Origin: an uncultured Fidelibacterota bacterium
Lineage (GTDB): Bacteria; Fidelibacterota; Marinisomatia; Marinisomatales; UBA1611
Direction of reading: 5' to 3'
NCBI GenBank assembly: GCA_902559415.1
Contig: CACEHW010000004.1
Coordinates: 1 to 57,552 of the forward strand
DNA length: 57,552 nucleotides
The notes below the pieces were generated by a model. The model worked only from the letters and a program-made list of their open reading frames with translations. It did not search any database and had not been told where the DNA came from. The translations under genes and the position numbers were made by a program. Shown here one piece after another: positions 37,492-47,453 of this stretch; position 1 is the first letter of the stretch, and each line of letters begins with the position of its first letter.

Positions 37492-38172
37492 TTATATTGA
37501 TTGAATAGAATGGGCATTCGTATAAAAATCTTTAATCACTTGGTTGGGATTTTTCGAACCAAAAACTTCTGAGCCTGCTACTAATATATTACCGCCTGCA
37601 GATATAACCTCCTGGGCATTATGTAATTTTATTCCACCATCGACTTGAATCTGAACTCTTTCTAGACAGTTATCGTTCAGATATTTCTTAATTTTTGAAA
37701 TCCTAGCTGTAGAATCTTCTATGTATCCTTGCCCACCAAATCCAGGCTCAACACTCATTACAAGTACTAGGTCAACTTTATCCATAAAAGGCTTGATTTC
37801 ATTAAATGACGTTGATGGCTTTAAAGATATACCAACCATTTTCCCAGTTGCTCGAATTAATTCAATTACCTCTTCAGGTTTCTCAGATGCCTCAACATGA
37901 AATGTTATATTATCTGCACCAGCTCGAGCAAACGGCTCAACTAAATTTTCAGGATTAATGACCATCATATGGACATCAATGAATTTTTTAGTATTCTTCC
38001 TTAATGATTTAACTACTGGAGGCCCGATAGTTAAATTAGGAACAAACTGATTATCCATAACATCAACATGAATCCAATCGGCTCCTCCATCATCACAAAT
38101 TTTTAAAGCACCTTTAAGATTTGAAAAATCAGCAGATAAAATAGATGGAGCAAGCTTGAATTCTGAGTACAT
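37492..38172 (-). CDS. rpe: Ribulose-phosphate 3-epimerase
   Basis: LAPSILSADFSNLKGALKICDDGGADWIHVDVMDNQFVPNLTIGPPVVKSLR; VMSVEPGFGGQGYIE; VDGGI. Confidence 0.95.
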   Translation of the reverse strand: MYSEFKLAPSILSADFSNLKGALKICDDGGADWIHVDVMDNQFVPNLTIGPPVVKSLRKNTKKFIDVHMMVINPENLVEPFARAGADNITFHVEASEKPEEVIELIRATGKMVGISLKPSTSFNEIKPFMDKVDLVLVMSVEPGFGGQGYIEDSTARISKIKKYLNDNCLERVQIQVDGGIKLHNAQEVISAGGNILVAGSEVFGSKNPNQVIKDFYTNAHSIQSI

Positions 38173-38226
38173 ATTTATAATTGAAAGTTAATAAAAATCT
38201 CTAAAGCGTCACACAAATCAAGAAAT

Positions 38227-38631
38227 TTAAATATAGCTAAATGTTATTTCTTTATTCATATCAGGGTGCAAACTTTTATGGACAGGGCAAGCTAAAGCAG
38301 CTTTTTCAAGACGCTTCCTATCTTTTATAGCAAGATCCTTGCTCATATTAATGTCGATAACTACATCACTAATTGTTCTTGGATTGGTGCCCATAATTTT
38401 TTTTACTGAGGCACTAGTTTCTGATATATTTATACCATTTTTTTCAGCAGCAATAGCCATGATAGTTATCATGCATGACGCAAGTGCGGTTGCAACTAAA
38501 TCTGTTGGTGAAAATGCCTCCCCTTTACCATTATTATCCAAAGGGGCATCAGTGATGATCTTTTGCCCTGAAGCAATATGTTGAGCTTCAGTTCTTAAAT
38601 TATTTTTGTATATTATTTTTGATGTACTCAT
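38227..38631 (-). CDS. OsmC family protein
   Basis: GEAFSPTDLVATALASCMITIMAIAAEKNGINI...KAALACPVHKSLHPD (two reactive Cys). Confidence 0.9.
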   Translation of the reverse strand: MSTSKIIYKNNLRTEAQHIASGQKIITDAPLDNNGKGEAFSPTDLVATALASCMITIMAIAAEKNGINISETSASVKKIMGTNPRTISDVVIDINMSKDLAIKDRKRLEKAALACPVHKSLHPDMNKEITFSYI

Positions 38632-38635
38632 GATC

Positions 38636-39826
38636 TTATTTACAAACCTCCTTAAAAATACGTTTAAAGTTACCTCCTAAAATTTTTCTGACCTCTCTTA
38701 TTGTATATCCATGCTCAATTAATTTTTTTGTTAAAAATGGTAACTTCGAAACATTCTCTAATCCTGTTGGCATAATTTCAACTCCATCATAATCTGAACC
38801 AATACCGACGTAGTCGACTCCTACCAGATTAACTATATAAGAGATATGCTTGATAACGTCATTTATATTTGGTGCAATTCTAGCTTTTTCATGTTTCAAT
38901 AACTTCGTCTCCTCAAACCAATATTGGTTTGAAAGGGGATCATATTTCTCAGCCAGAATATCTAATTCTACTTCATATTTCATATTTATAATTTCTGCTT
39001 TTTGCTGAAATGTGCTATCAATATATCCCGGATAAAAATTGATAAACACTGCTCCCCCCGTTTTTGCTATTGCCTTAATTTGATCATCTTTTAGATTTCT
39101 GTAATGAGGGCATAATGCATATACCGAGGAGTGAGATGCAATTATTGGTTCTTGAGATTGATCTACTACGTCCCAAAAAGTTTGTTCTCCAGCATGTGAC
39201 ACATCAATAATTACACCAAGATCATTGCATTTTTGAATAACTTCACTCCCAAAATCAGAAAGACCGATATTCGATAATGAATTTCTATTAAAAGTTTCAT
39301 CCTTTGCCGAACTAGCTATGTGATTCGAGTTGTTCCATGTTAGTCCTAGGTAACGCATTCCCCTATCATGTAAAGCCTCTAGCTTACTGATATCTCTGCC
39401 TATTATATGACCCCCCTCAACACCAATCACACAAGACATTTTATTTTTTCTACTGTTATAGGTTATATCTTGGTAGGATTTTGCTAGGCCCCAATCCTTA
39501 GGAACTCTTGAAATAAGAAAGTTTAGTTTATTTATCATATCGTTTGCGTTCTCAAAGTATTTTTTTTCTTTTTCATCTGGGCTCACCCATATTGAAAAAA
39601 CCTGAAGGTCCACCCCTCCAAGCTTAAATTTTTCTAAATCAGAATGCGATTCTGGATGATACTCTAAAATATTTTGCCCCTCCACCGCTCTAAGCAAAAC
39701 ATCATTGTGCGCGTCGGCTACAAATGATTCTAAGTGAATATCATGCGTAGATCTGTCACAACTAAAAATTGAGAGAGAACATAAGATAAATATAAATGAA
39801 AGTGATTTTGTTTTAATCCCACTCAA
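38636..39826 (-). CDS. Membrane dipeptidase (M19 family), secreted/lipoprotein
   Basis: FVADAHNDVLLRAVEG; CVIGVEGGHIIGRDISKLEALHDRGMRYLGLTWNNSNHIA; VIIDVSHAGEQTFWDVVDQSQEPIIASHSSVYALCPHYRNLKD; YVGIGSDYDGVE. Confidence 0.94.
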   Translation of the reverse strand: MSGIKTKSLSFIFILCSLSIFSCDRSTHDIHLESFVADAHNDVLLRAVEGQNILEYHPESHSDLEKFKLGGVDLQVFSIWVSPDEKEKKYFENANDMINKLNFLISRVPKDWGLAKSYQDITYNSRKNKMSCVIGVEGGHIIGRDISKLEALHDRGMRYLGLTWNNSNHIASSAKDETFNRNSLSNIGLSDFGSEVIQKCNDLGVIIDVSHAGEQTFWDVVDQSQEPIIASHSSVYALCPHYRNLKDDQIKAIAKTGGAVFINFYPGYIDSTFQQKAEIINMKYEVELDILAEKYDPLSNQYWFEETKLLKHEKARIAPNINDVIKHISYIVNLVGVDYVGIGSDYDGVEIMPTGLENVSKLPFLTKKLIEHGYTIREVRKILGGNFKRIFKEVCK

Positions 39827-40163
39827 AACCAGTCACTACATTATTAAAGGAGTTTATTTCGATAATATTGTAATCTTGAATCCTATCAATATAATAATAA
39901 AGAAATTTTGTAGAGTCGTTATCACTTCTCCAAACTGAATCAGGTAAACCAATATTCTCTAACACCAAGCTCTCGGCTGGTTTATTTCGTAAAAATTCCC
40001 AAACCTCGTAATCGGTCATAAGACCCAAACTAAATATTGTTTTTTCTACTAGGTCAGGTCTGCTATCTTTTGTAGGAGGAAGAGAAAATAACTGAGGAGT
40101 TTTTACTTCAGAGGCACAAGAAAAAAAGAATAATATGAATGCTAAATGTTTGAATAACACCAT
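39813..40163 (-). CDS. Small hypothetical lipoprotein
   Basis: Lipobox LFFFSCAS; 116 aa; overlaps the start of the dipeptidase gene by 14 nt. Confidence 0.6.
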   Translation of the reverse strand: MVLFKHLAFILFFFSCASEVKTPQLFSLPPTKDSRPDLVEKTIFSLGLMTDYEVWEFLRNKPAESLVLENIGLPDSVWRSDNDSTKFLYYYIDRIQDYNIIEINSFNNVVTGFEWD

Positions 40164-40254
40164 TAAAAATAAGATATATGAAATCCATGATACAAGTGAA
40201 CTAATTTTAAAATTTTGTTATAACTTCTAGCTGATTTACTCTGAGGATTTTTTA

Positions 40255-41067
40255 ATGGCAAATAAAAAAGATAAAAACAGGTTCTATTTCAATAAAGATT
40301 TTTTAGGAAGCCCTGAAGGGCGATCTGTAAGAATTTTATCTGAATATTATGGCCCTTTAAAAAATATTAAGAAAAATAAAATTAATGATACAATTGTTTT
40401 TTTTGGGTCTGCCAGAATAAAGTCAGAACAAGAAGCCAAAAAAATATTAACTAACTTAAATGACTCTGCATCAGATCAAGTTAGAAAAAAAGCTCAAAAA
40501 GATGTTGAAATGAGCAAATATTATGAAGATGCAAGAAAGCTAGCAAAAAAATTAACTACGTGGAGTAAAGAATTAGACAATAAGAAATCTAGATATATTA
40601 TTACCTCTGGCGGTGGTGGTGGGATAATGGAAGCAGCAAATAGAGGCGCAAAAGAAGCAAATGGTATATCTGTCGGTTTAACAATATCTCTCCCCTTTGA
40701 AGCGACTAGTAATGAATACATATCAAAAGGGCTTGATCTGAAGTTTCATTACTTTTTCATGCGAAAATTTTGGTTTATCTATTTAGCAAAAGCTTTAGTT
40801 GTTTGGCCTGGAGGTTTTGGGACCCTAGATGAAGTGATGGAACTTTTAACGCTAATCCAAACTGAAAAAATCAAAAAGAAATTACCGATTGTTCTTTATG
40901 GATCTGATTTTTGGAATAATGTCATTAATTGGAACTATTTGGTTGAATGTGGAACCATTTCAGAGTCTGACTTAGATCTTTTTCATATATCTGATGACGT
41001 GAATGACTCATATGATTACATTGTTAAATACCTTGAAGAATACAAGCTAGCAGGACCAAATTTTTAA
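40255..41067 (+). CDS. LOG-family / TIGR00730-type Rossmann-fold nucleotide hydrolase
   Basis: ITSGGGGGIMEAANRGAKEANGISVGLTISLP...FFMRKFWFIYLAKALVVWPGGFGTLDEVMELLTLIQTEKI (PGGxGTxxE). Confidence 0.92.
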   Translation: MANKKDKNRFYFNKDFLGSPEGRSVRILSEYYGPLKNIKKNKINDTIVFFGSARIKSEQEAKKILTNLNDSASDQVRKKAQKDVEMSKYYEDARKLAKKLTTWSKELDNKKSRYIITSGGGGGIMEAANRGAKEANGISVGLTISLPFEATSNEYISKGLDLKFHYFFMRKFWFIYLAKALVVWPGGFGTLDEVMELLTLIQTEKIKKKLPIVLYGSDFWNNVINWNYLVECGTISESDLDLFHISDDVNDSYDYIVKYLEEYKLAGPNF

Positions 41068-41068
41068 A

Positions 41069-44000
41069 ATGTTAAAAAACATATTATATATTATTTTCCC
41101 ATTCTTGTTAGTTGCTCAAACTGAGCCCAATGAAAATCTTCAAAAAAATAGTCCCCGAGTTTGGACCCTTACAAATGGAATGATCCACACAGCTCCTGGT
41201 GATTTTATTAAAGGCGGATCTATTGTAATTAGAGATGGCAAGATCGAGGCAGTTGGAAGATATATCAAATCGCCAAAAGATGCCTACGAAATAAACCTAG
41301 AAGGTGCTCACGTTTATGCTGGTTTTATAGAATCATGGCTCGAAACAAAATCCTATAATGACAAATCAAAAACCAAAAGACGCCATTGGGATTTAAAGGT
41401 CAGACCTGATTATAGATCTGTTGATAATTTTGATTTAAAAGAAAAAGATTTAAAAGCCCTAAGGTCCTTGGGTTTTACTTCTGCTCAACTTGCACCAACT
41501 CAAGGAATATTTAGAGGCCAAACGGGTATTGTAAGTTTATCTGATGGCCCGCGAGCAATCAACTCTTCTATCGCTCAAGTTATAGATTTTAAATATCGAA
41601 CAAAAGGAGCAAGAACATATCCGAGATCTTTACTTGGAGTAATTGCCCATATTAGGCAGACATTTTATGATTCTGATTGGTACTTAAAAGCACAAGAAAT
41701 TGTGCAAGCCTATCCAACAGAAAATGAGCCTATATCATCAAATTCATCTTTAGAAAGTTTAGGTTTATCTAGAGCTTTAAATAAGCCCTTTATATTTGTA
41801 TCCTCAAATGAAAATTCCAATTCTCGGGCGATGAATATTACTAAAGAGTTCGACCTTACTCCATGGATTTTAGGTAGTGGCTATGAATACAGAAACCTTG
41901 ATTCTTTTGCAGATATAAATCCCTTCTTTATTATACCGATAAACTTCCCATCAAAACCTAATGTAGCTAAATACATGAGTGACCTTCAATATTCTACAAA
42001 AGAGCTTAAACATTGGGATATCGCTCCAGACAATTTGCTTTATTTATTTAATGCCAACCATAATTTTTCAATTACTAGTCATGGATTAAAGAAAAAATCT
42101 GATTTTAGGAAAAACCTTCAAAAAATCATTGATAGAGGCCTAAACAAAGATATTGTATTAGCTGCTCTAACTACAATCCCTGCTGAAGCACTTGGGTTAG
42201 AAAAATCTAATGGGAAAATTGCAAGAGGATACAACGCAAACTTGGTAATAGTAGATGGTGAATATTTTGATCCAAAATCAAAAGTTGTTAGTGTTTGGGT
42301 AGAAGGAAAAGAAATATATATTTCTTCAAAGAAAACCCCATCATTTTTAGGTGAATGGTCCTTGAAATATGATGGAACTGCCTATGAATTAAAAATAGTA
42401 GACCTTTTAAAAGATCAAACAAACAATATTGAAAATAAAATTTATAGTGGCTCAATATACTACCAAGGTAAAACGATAGATTTATATAATATCGATATAT
42501 TTGAGTCCTCCATTTCTTTTTCAATCAATGGTGCTCTCATTGGCCATAAAGGTTCTATTACATTTAATGGAGAGCTCAAAGATGATCAAATAATTGGAAC
42601 GACAAAAAATACTAATATCGATAAATCATCGTTCCAAGCAGATAGAAAAACAAAAGATAATTCTAAGGAGATTAAACCAGAAAGTCGTAGCTCACTTTCT
42701 GTCTATAAACCAGAAGGCGCTTATGGTCTGATTAAAAAACATCCAAAACCAAATGCCATATTAATTAATGATGCCACGTTGTGGACTTGTGGCCCAAAAG
42801 GAACTCTCGCCGAGTGGGATATATTATTTGTAGATGGAAAAATAGAACAAGTAGCTCCAGATATAACAGTCCCTCAAGGCAGTGCCGTAGTTATTGAAGG
42901 CGCAGGTAAACATATTACACCTGGTCTTATTGATTGCCACAGTCATTCTGCAGCTAGCAGTATTAATGAAGGCACACAATACATCACATCTGAGGTTAGG
43001 ATGAGAGACGTTATAGATCCTAATGACATTAACATTTACAGACAGCTTGGTGGCGGACTCACTACTGCAAATGTTCTCCATGGCTCTGCAAATCCTATCG
43101 GCGGTCAGAATGTTGTGATCAAATTACGTTGGGGTAGTAACGCAAATGAGTTAATATTTAAAAATGCACCAGAGGGCATAAAGTTTGCTTTAGGTGAAAA
43201 TGTAAAACAGGCAAACTGGAGTGGCACAAACCGCTACCCTCAAACCCGTATGGGTGTAGAACAAGTAATTAGAGATGCATTCCGAGCTGCTCTAGACTAT
43301 AAACATGCCAATGATAATTATTCTCGAAATTCAAAGAATCAAAGAACAAAAACGCCACCAAGAAAAGACCTTGAGCTTGATGCTCTGGTAGAAATTTTAG
43401 AGGGAAAAAGACTGGTGCACTGTCACTCTTATCGCCAAGATGAAATATTAATGTTAACCAGGGTCGCTGAAGATTTTGGATTTAAGATTGCTACATTTCA
43501 ACATGTTCTTGAGGGATATAAAGTTGCAGATAGGATTGCGGAACATGGTGCAGGAGCCTCAACATTCTCTGATTGGTGGCAATACAAGTATGAGGTTATT
43601 GATGCTATACCATATAATGGCAGCATGATGACAAAGAGTAATGTTTTAGTATCCTATAACTCAGATGATGATGAACTTGCTAGGAGGTTAAACACAGAAG
43701 CAGCCAAAGCAATTCAATATGGAGAATTAAGTCCTAACGAAGCACTTAAACTCGTTACAATTAACCCTGCTAAACAGTTGAAAATAGATAAATATGTTGG
43801 TTCGCTTGAGCCAAAAAAAGATGCTGATTTTGTCATTTGGGATGGAGAACCATTATCAATTTACAGCAAAGTTGAAGAGACTTGGATTGATGGTATAAGG
43901 TATTTTTCTCAAACTGATAATAAAATGCTCGAAGAGAGAGACTACCAGCTAAGGAAGGATCTCATTCAAAAAATCTTGTCAACTAAGGGTAATGGCAGTT

Positions 44001-44089
44001 CTACTTCAAATATAAATAACAGCTCATTAAAAAACCATGAAGGTCATAGTTGTGATATCATTGATAATACAGGTGTCTATGATGAATAA
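41069..44089 (+). CDS. Two-module amidohydrolase-family protein (degenerate N-terminal module plus imidazolonepropionase-like C-terminal module)
   Basis: C-terminal module: HITPGLIDCHSHSAAS, LVHCHSYRQDEILMLTRVAEDFGFKIATFQHVLEGYKVADRIAEHGAG. N-terminal module keeps the fold edge (GGSIVIRDGKIEAVG...AHVYAGFIESWLET) without HxH. Confidence 0.9.
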   Translation: MLKNILYIIFPFLLVAQTEPNENLQKNSPRVWTLTNGMIHTAPGDFIKGGSIVIRDGKIEAVGRYIKSPKDAYEINLEGAHVYAGFIESWLETKSYNDKSKTKRRHWDLKVRPDYRSVDNFDLKEKDLKALRSLGFTSAQLAPTQGIFRGQTGIVSLSDGPRAINSSIAQVIDFKYRTKGARTYPRSLLGVIAHIRQTFYDSDWYLKAQEIVQAYPTENEPISSNSSLESLGLSRALNKPFIFVSSNENSNSRAMNITKEFDLTPWILGSGYEYRNLDSFADINPFFIIPINFPSKPNVAKYMSDLQYSTKELKHWDIAPDNLLYLFNANHNFSITSHGLKKKSDFRKNLQKIIDRGLNKDIVLAALTTIPAEALGLEKSNGKIARGYNANLVIVDGEYFDPKSKVVSVWVEGKEIYISSKKTPSFLGEWSLKYDGTAYELKIVDLLKDQTNNIENKIYSGSIYYQGKTIDLYNIDIFESSISFSINGALIGHKGSITFNGELKDDQIIGTTKNTNIDKSSFQADRKTKDNSKEIKPESRSSLSVYKPEGAYGLIKKHPKPNAILINDATLWTCGPKGTLAEWDILFVDGKIEQVAPDITVPQGSAVVIEGAGKHITPGLIDCHSHSAASSINEGTQYITSEVRMRDVIDPNDINIYRQLGGGLTTANVLHGSANPIGGQNVVIKLRWGSNANELIFKNAPEGIKFALGENVKQANWSGTNRYPQTRMGVEQVIRDAFRAALDYKHANDNYSRNSKNQRTKTPPRKDLELDALVEILEGKRLVHCHSYRQDEILMLTRVAEDFGFKIATFQHVLEGYKVADRIAEHGAGASTFSDWWQYKYEVIDAIPYNGSMMTKSNVLVSYNSDDDELARRLNTEAAKAIQYGELSPNEALKLVTINPAKQLKIDKYVGSLEPKKDADFVIWDGEPLSIYSKVEETWIDGIRYFSQTDNKMLEERDYQLRKDLIQKILSTKGNGSSTSNINNSSLKNHEGHSCDIIDNTGVYDE

Positions 44090-45407
44090 TCGATTAGTAG
44101 TTTTTCTTTTTTTAGTTGGCTTAACCTTTGCGAATGATCAAATACCAGGAGAAGATCAAAAAAGACCTATTCTTTTAAAAGGAGGTGTCTTACATACTGT
44201 ATCAACTGAAGTTTTAGAGGGATACGATATCCTATTCTCAAAAGGTAAAATTGTTAGGATAGAAAAAAACATTATGGCATCGCCTGAGACCGATGTCTAT
44301 GACGTCTTTGGTAAACATATAATTCCAAGCTACATAGCTCCGATAACAAGAATCGGATTAGTAGAAATTGGTTTGGTTAAACAAACACGTGATTATGCAG
44401 AGCGAGGTACATATAATCCAAATGTAAAAGCCAATGTAAGTTACAATCCAGATTCTGAGCTAATACCAATTACTAGGTCAAATGGAGTACTTATCGCAAA
44501 CTCTGTTCCTGCTGGTGGAAGAATATCTGGACAATCTTCTGTAATGATGCTTGATGGTTGGACATGGGAACAAGCCACTCTCAAGCACCCATCTGGATTG
44601 CATATTAACTGGCCCTCAATGAGAATTAATTACGGAAGTAATATAAAAAAATCTGAAAAGCAGCAAAGAGAAGAAATTCAAAAATCTATCAGAGATCTTG
44701 ATGACATGATCCGAAATGTTAGAGCTTATTTTCAAAGAATAAAACAACGTAGTCGTTTATCAGACGAAAGACAAAAAGCAGACCTTCGATTAGAATCAAT
44801 GATTCCTTTTGTTATTGAACAAAAAAGTATTTTTGTACATGCTAATGAAGCTAGGCAAATAAAGTCTGCTGTAGATTGGGCGCGTAAGAATGATTTGAAA
44901 ATAATTATTGTAGGGGCATCTGATAGTTGGCGTCTTACTGATTTACTTATAAAGAACAATATTCCTGTCATTATAGACCAAGTGGAAAAAATCCCAACTA
45001 GGAGATTTGAGCCAATTCATTTACCATACAAACTCCCATCTATTTTAAAGGCACAGGGCGTTCAATTTTGTTTAAATACAATAATAGGCTATCCAAATGA
45101 TGGCAATATACGAAACCTCCCAAATGAAGCTATGAGAGCTTCCGCCTATGGATTGGACAAGAACGAGGCTTTGAGATCCATTACCTTAAGTACTGCAGAA
45201 ATTTTAGGTATCGATCACATGGTAGGTTCATTAGATATCGGTAAAGATGCAACATTTTTCATTTCTGAAACACCACCAATGGAAATGAATCCTAAAATAC
45301 TTATGGCTTTTATTCAAGGAAGAGAAGTTGATTTAAATAACCATCAAAAAATGCTTTACAAAAAATATCAGGAAAAATATCGTCGCCAAGGCCAGTTGAA
45401 TCAATAA
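44082..45407 (+). CDS. Amidohydrolase-like protein lacking the HxH metal motif
   Basis: LEGYDILFSKGKIVRIEKNIMASPETDVYDVFGKHIIPSYIAPITRIGL, where an active homologue would have PGxIDxHxH; C-terminal ILGIDHMVGSLDIGKDATFFI is amidohydrolase-like. Start probably at 44079/44082 (MMNNRLVVFLFLVGLTFA), not 44037. Confidence 0.82.
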   Translation: MNNRLVVFLFLVGLTFANDQIPGEDQKRPILLKGGVLHTVSTEVLEGYDILFSKGKIVRIEKNIMASPETDVYDVFGKHIIPSYIAPITRIGLVEIGLVKQTRDYAERGTYNPNVKANVSYNPDSELIPITRSNGVLIANSVPAGGRISGQSSVMMLDGWTWEQATLKHPSGLHINWPSMRINYGSNIKKSEKQQREEIQKSIRDLDDMIRNVRAYFQRIKQRSRLSDERQKADLRLESMIPFVIEQKSIFVHANEARQIKSAVDWARKNDLKIIIVGASDSWRLTDLLIKNNIPVIIDQVEKIPTRRFEPIHLPYKLPSILKAQGVQFCLNTIIGYPNDGNIRNLPNEAMRASAYGLDKNEALRSITLSTAEILGIDHMVGSLDIGKDATFFISETPPMEMNPKILMAFIQGREVDLNNHQKMLYKKYQEKYRRQGQLNQ

Positions 45408-45422
45408 ACCTGATAAGTTTAT

Positions 45423-46688
45423 ATGCCAAATACAATAAAAATTGAACGAATTGCTGTTCTTGGAGCAGGTGTCATGGGTGCCCAACTAGCTGGTCTTTTT
45501 GCTAATAAAGGTATAAGAACATCTTTATTTGATATATCTATAGATGTTTCTAGCTCTGGAAGAGAGCGATTAAACACTCTAAAGCCTCCGCCTCTTGAAA
45601 AACCAGAAAATATAAATTTAATTACACCTTGTTGCTATGAAAATGATATGGGAAAAATTGAAGAGGCAGATTGGATAATTGAAGCTGTTCCAGAAAATAT
45701 TGATATAAAAGTAAATGTTTACAATAAAATTGCTTCATCCATCAAGCCAACAGCTATATTATCAACAAATACATCTGGCATCACATTAAAAGAACTCATT
45801 CCTAATTTACCAGAAACATTAAAAGATAGATTTATAATTACTCATTTTTTTAATCCACCTGCATATATGAAGTTATTAGAACTAATCAAAACCAAGCATA
45901 CTTCCTCCGATATATATGACACTATGAATGATTTTGCCCAAAATCAATTACATAAAGGAATTGTCCCCGCTTCAGACACACCGAATTTCATAGGAAACAG
46001 AGTCGGCATTTTTGGTATCATGTCCGCCATAAAACTAGCATTAGAAAAAGGAATTACAATTCAAGAGGCAGATATGCTTACAGGTAAGATTTGTGGGAGA
46101 CCAAATAGTGCTACATTCAGGACAGCAGATTTAATCGGTTTGGACATTCTGAAAAATGTTGCAAATACCACCTATAAAAAATCTACTCATGATGAATCAA
46201 TTGAAGTTTTTAAAATTCCAAATATAATTGAAGATCTTATCGAAAAAGGCAACCTAGGACAAAAAACAAATGGCGGGTTTTACAAAAAAAATGAAGCCGG
46301 GGACATAGAAGTTTATCATCCTGAAAATAAAAACTATGCTCCAATAGAAAAATTAGATATTGACCTAGATGATGATAAAATAAATAATGGTGATATTAAT
46401 CAACGTATAAATTATTTGATTAGTTTAGACAACAAATATGGCGATTTTTTTTGGCACTCTATGTCTGACATGCTACTTTATTGCGCCCATAGAATTCCAG
46501 AAATCACTAGCGACCCAATCAACATTGATAACGCAATGAAATGGGGCTTTGGATGGCAATTAGGTCCATTTGAAATTTGGGATATAATTGGTCTAACTAA
46601 ATCTGTTGATAGGATGAGGTCAAATAATAAAAAAATCCCTCAATGGATTAAAAATAAGATTATAAGTAAAGAACTAAAGTTCTATTAA
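45423..46688 (+). CDS. 3-hydroxyacyl-CoA dehydrogenase (stand-alone HAD part, no enoyl-CoA hydratase domain)
   Basis: IERIAVLGAGVMGAQLAGLFANKGIRTSLFDI; EADWIIEAVPENIDIKVNVYNKI; ILSTNTSGITLKELI; RFIITHFFNPPAYMKLLELIKT. Confidence 0.92.
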   Translation: MPNTIKIERIAVLGAGVMGAQLAGLFANKGIRTSLFDISIDVSSSGRERLNTLKPPPLEKPENINLITPCCYENDMGKIEEADWIIEAVPENIDIKVNVYNKIASSIKPTAILSTNTSGITLKELIPNLPETLKDRFIITHFFNPPAYMKLLELIKTKHTSSDIYDTMNDFAQNQLHKGIVPASDTPNFIGNRVGIFGIMSAIKLALEKGITIQEADMLTGKICGRPNSATFRTADLIGLDILKNVANTTYKKSTHDESIEVFKIPNIIEDLIEKGNLGQKTNGGFYKKNEAGDIEVYHPENKNYAPIEKLDIDLDDDKINNGDINQRINYLISLDNKYGDFFWHSMSDMLLYCAHRIPEITSDPINIDNAMKWGFGWQLGPFEIWDIIGLTKSVDRMRSNNKKIPQWIKNKIISKELKFY

Positions 46689-46706
46689 AATGCATTTGGT
46701 TTTAAT

Positions 46707-47453
46707 TTAGTAGCTTGGAATTCTTTTTAAACTCTTTTCTTGAAATAAATCACTATCTATATCAGAATCCACTTTAATATTTTCAATATTTAAATTTGTA
46801 GTGTGATTTTTTTGAATATCATTAACAAAAATTTTTGATACCACAAAATAATTTTCAATTTTTGTGTAAAAAAATGTTTTCATTTTTTTAAGCTTATTTT
46901 TTTTATCAAACGAATTTTCTTTTACGATGTAAAGGTCCTCTTTAGAAACCCATATTTTATGCATACCATATGAGTTTCTAAATTCAGCTTTAGGAATTAC
47001 TTTTAAAACATAATAAGAAACCCCTTCAATTATTTCATCTTCTAAACGAAAATAATTATTTTCACTAAGTGATCTACTGGTCATATCTTCATAACTAAGA
47101 TCTGAGCCCATAAATGAGTCACTCATCCTATTTGCATTAATTCTACGAATTTTATTATATGCAGGTAACCATATTCGCATTTCATGGTTTTGGTCACTAT
47201 GCTCTTTTTTTAAAAATGACATCCCCCTATCTGACTTAGGTTCTAATACCCAGATAAGCTGATACTTATTTCTATTTGTGGATTTTGAGATCATTACACT
47301 TTTGCGAGTCTTATTTTTTGAATTTGTCAGTGTCATAGATATCTTACTCGACATGCTAATAGGTATACTTCTTTCATTAATCAATTTTGCTATCTCAAGG
47401 CCTGATTGAGAATAGATAATACTGAAAAGGCAGAAAAAGAAAATTACTCTCAT
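46707..47453 (-). CDS. Outer-membrane lipoprotein-sorting (LolA-like) protein
   Basis: RGMSFLKKEHSDQNHEMRIWLPAYNKIRRINANRMSDSFMGSDLSYEDMTSRSLSENNYFRLEDEIIEGVSYYVLKVIPKA is typical of the LolA-like family paired with RND/MMPL exporters. Confidence 0.85.
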   Translation of the reverse strand: MRVIFFFCLFSIIYSQSGLEIAKLINERSIPISMSSKISMTLTNSKNKTRKSVMISKSTNRNKYQLIWVLEPKSDRGMSFLKKEHSDQNHEMRIWLPAYNKIRRINANRMSDSFMGSDLSYEDMTSRSLSENNYFRLEDEIIEGVSYYVLKVIPKAEFRNSYGMHKIWVSKEDLYIVKENSFDKKNKLKKMKTFFYTKIENYFVVSKIFVNDIQKNHTTNLNIENIKVDSDIDSDLFQEKSLKRIPSY

